Below, in pieces: positions 14,162 to 15,390 of a DNA stretch of 15,390 nt (the stretch's first letter is position 1; each line of letters opens with the position of its first letter). Made by a program: the position numbers and the translations under genes. The notes beneath the pieces are model-generated. The model worked only from the letters and a program-made list of their open reading frames with translations. It had not been told where the DNA came from and did no database searches. The stretch is from Desulfobacca acetoxidans (GTDB lineage: Bacteria > Desulfobacterota > Desulfobaccia > Desulfobaccales > 0-14-0-80-60-11), in NCBI GenBank assembly GCA_020723225.1, contig DYJG01000011.1:1-15390 (forward strand), given 5' to 3'.

Positions 14162-14171
14162 GGCAGACCCC

Positions 14172-15390
14172 ATGATGGACTATGTCTGGCTGATTCCTCT
14201 TTTCCCCTTTGTGGGGTTTCTGATTAACGGCTTCTTTGGCAAAAATCTGCCCAAGAACGTGGTTGGGACCATCGGCTCCATGGCCGTGGGTCTGAGCTTC
14301 CTGGTGACGGTGTGCATTTTCTTCCAGTTTTTGAAGCTGCCCCCCGAAGCCCGGGCGGTGGAAAAGGTGGTCTTTACCTGGATCGCCTCCGGAACTTTCA
14401 CGGCCCAGGCGGCCTTTCTCATCGATCCACTGTCGTTGATCATGCTGTTGATCGTCTCCGGGGTGAGCACCCTTATTCATATCTACTCCGTCAGCTACAT
14501 GCACGAAGAAGAGGGGTTTTACCGGTTCTTCACCTACCTGAACCTCTTCGTGTCCATGATGCTCATCCTGGTGAGCGCCAACAACTTCCTGCTGATGTTC
14601 GTGGGCTGGGAAGGCGTGGGGCTCTGTTCCTACCTGCTCATCGGTTATTACTATGAGAAGAAGTCCGCGTCCGACGCCGGTAAAAAGGCCTTCGTGGTCA
14701 ACCGGATTGGCGACTTTGGCTTTCTGCTGGGCATTTTCTTTATCTTCTGGACCTTCGGTTCGATAAACTTCCGGGAAGTCTTCGCCCTGGCCGCCAAATA
14801 TCCCGTGGGTTCCGGGATTATCACGGCCATTACCCTATGCCTCTTCGTCGGTGCGTGCGGCAAATCCGCGCAATTGCCCTTGTACACCTGGCTGCCCGAC
14901 GCCATGGAGGGCCCCACTCCGGTTTCCGCCTTGATCCACGCGGCCACCATGGTCACCGCCGGAGTCTATATGGTGGCCCGGTGCAGCGCCCTTTATTCCC
15001 TGGCTCCCATTTCCCTGACCGTGGTGGCCACCATCGGTGCGCTCACCGCCATCTTTGCGGCCACCATCGGCATGGCCCAATTTGACATTAAACGAGTCCT
15101 GGCCTACTCCACCGTCAGCCAGTTGGGCTACATGTTCCTGGCCTGCGGGGTCGGAGCATATGTGGCGGGTATCTTCCACCTCATGACCCACGCCTTCTTC
15201 AAGGCCCTCCTCTTCTTGGGCTCCGGCTCGGTGATGCACGGCTTGAGCGGCGAGCTTGACATGCGCAAAATGGGGGACCTGAAGAAGCACATGCCCATCA
15301 CTTACTGGACCTTCCTGCTGGCCACCCTGGCCATTGCCGGGATCTTTCCCTTTGCCGGGTTCTTCAGTAAGGATGAAATCCTGCTGCACT
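14172..15390 (+). CDS. nuoL: NADH-quinone oxidoreductase subunit L, 3' end cut by window
   Basis: The 406 codons inside the window are uninterrupted; NuoL is usually over 600 residues, so about a third lies beyond the edge. It is an antiporter-like proton-pumping subunit at the distal end of the membrane arm. Conserved features are SVSYMHEEEGFYRFFTYLNL (106-125), MFVGWEGVGLCSYLLIGYYY (142-161) with E147, and CGKSAQLPLYTWLPDAMEGP (229-248) with K231. HAATMVTAGVYMVAR, FDIKRVLAYSTVSQLGYM (304-321) and HAFFKALLFLGSGSVMHGL follow. E147 and K231 correspond to the functional Glu144 and Lys229 of Escherichia coli. The start is ATG 14172 (or the adjacent ATG 14175), with GTGAGG 8 nt upstream overlapping the nuoK stop. 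Confidence 0.96.
   Translation, partial: MMDYVWLIPLFPFVGFLINGFFGKNLPKNVVGTIGSMAVGLSFLVTVCIFFQFLKLPPEARAVEKVVFTWIASGTFTAQAAFLIDPLSLIMLLIVSGVSTLIHIYSVSYMHEEEGFYRFFTYLNLFVSMMLILVSANNFLLMFVGWEGVGLCSYLLIGYYYEKKSASDAGKKAFVVNRIGDFGFLLGIFFIFWTFGSINFREVFALAAKYPVGSGIITAITLCLFVGACGKSAQLPLYTWLPDAMEGPTPVSALIHAATMVTAGVYMVARCSALYSLAPISLTVVATIGALTAIFAATIGMAQFDIKRVLAYSTVSQLGYMFLACGVGAYVAGIFHLMTHAFFKALLFLGSGSVMHGLSGELDMRKMGDLKKHMPITYWTFLLATLAIAGIFPFAGFFSKDEILLH

Overview
The window looks like chromosomal DNA of a Gram-negative anaerobe, most likely a member of the Desulfobacterota (old Deltaproteobacteria). This is inferred from GC-rich coding, a NuoE-NuoF fusion, hydrogenase/formate-dehydrogenase-like cysteine clusters in NuoG, and intergenic DNA full of short repeats. 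The taxon is not proven by anything in the sequence. There are no rRNA or tRNA genes and no CRISPR array.

Positions 1-3480 are an accessory segment. It starts with about 450 bp of stacked palindromic and short-period repeats. A cytoplasmic YdcF/DUF218-family gene (454-1023) follows. Next is a compositionally distinct, AT-richer gene for an unrecognised two-helix membrane protein (1179-2462). After a repeat-filled gap of about 240 bp comes a minus-strand type II toxin-antitoxin pair: RelE/HigB-like toxin first, XRE-type antitoxin second, overlapping by ATGA. The pair has a near-consensus promoter that also settles the toxin start. Positions 3427-3908 hold that promoter, further repeats, and a probable promoter for the respiratory operon.

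Positions 3909 to the end are one long plus-strand operon for proton-pumping NADH:quinone oxidoreductase (complex I). The order is nuoEF (fused), a GlcG/HbpS-like gene, nuoA, nuoB, nuoC, nuoD, a small exported protein, nuoG, nuoH, nuoI, nuoJ, nuoK and nuoL, the last cut off by the window edge. NuoEF oxidises NADH through FMN. NuoG, NuoI and NuoB carry electrons along iron-sulfur clusters to quinone at the NuoB/NuoD/NuoH junction. NuoA, H, J, K and L form the membrane arm; nuoM and nuoN should follow outside the window. Tight spacing (overlaps of 4 and 10 bp, abutting stop/start codons) supports co-transcription. Two genes not belonging to known complex I sit inside the operon: the GlcG/HbpS-like protein between nuoEF and nuoA, and the secreted 121-residue protein between nuoD and nuoG.

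The two most interesting non-standard signals are these in-operon passengers and a set of degenerate tandem repeats with a strict 7-bp period. Every inter-gene gap longer than about 50 bp contains at least one such array, several starting right at a stop codon. A NuoG with a full extra cysteine quartet, and a NuoEF that ends in the motif which in HndC/HydB-type proteins leads into a ferredoxin domain, suggest a complex I branch close to bifurcating hydrogenase-type modules.
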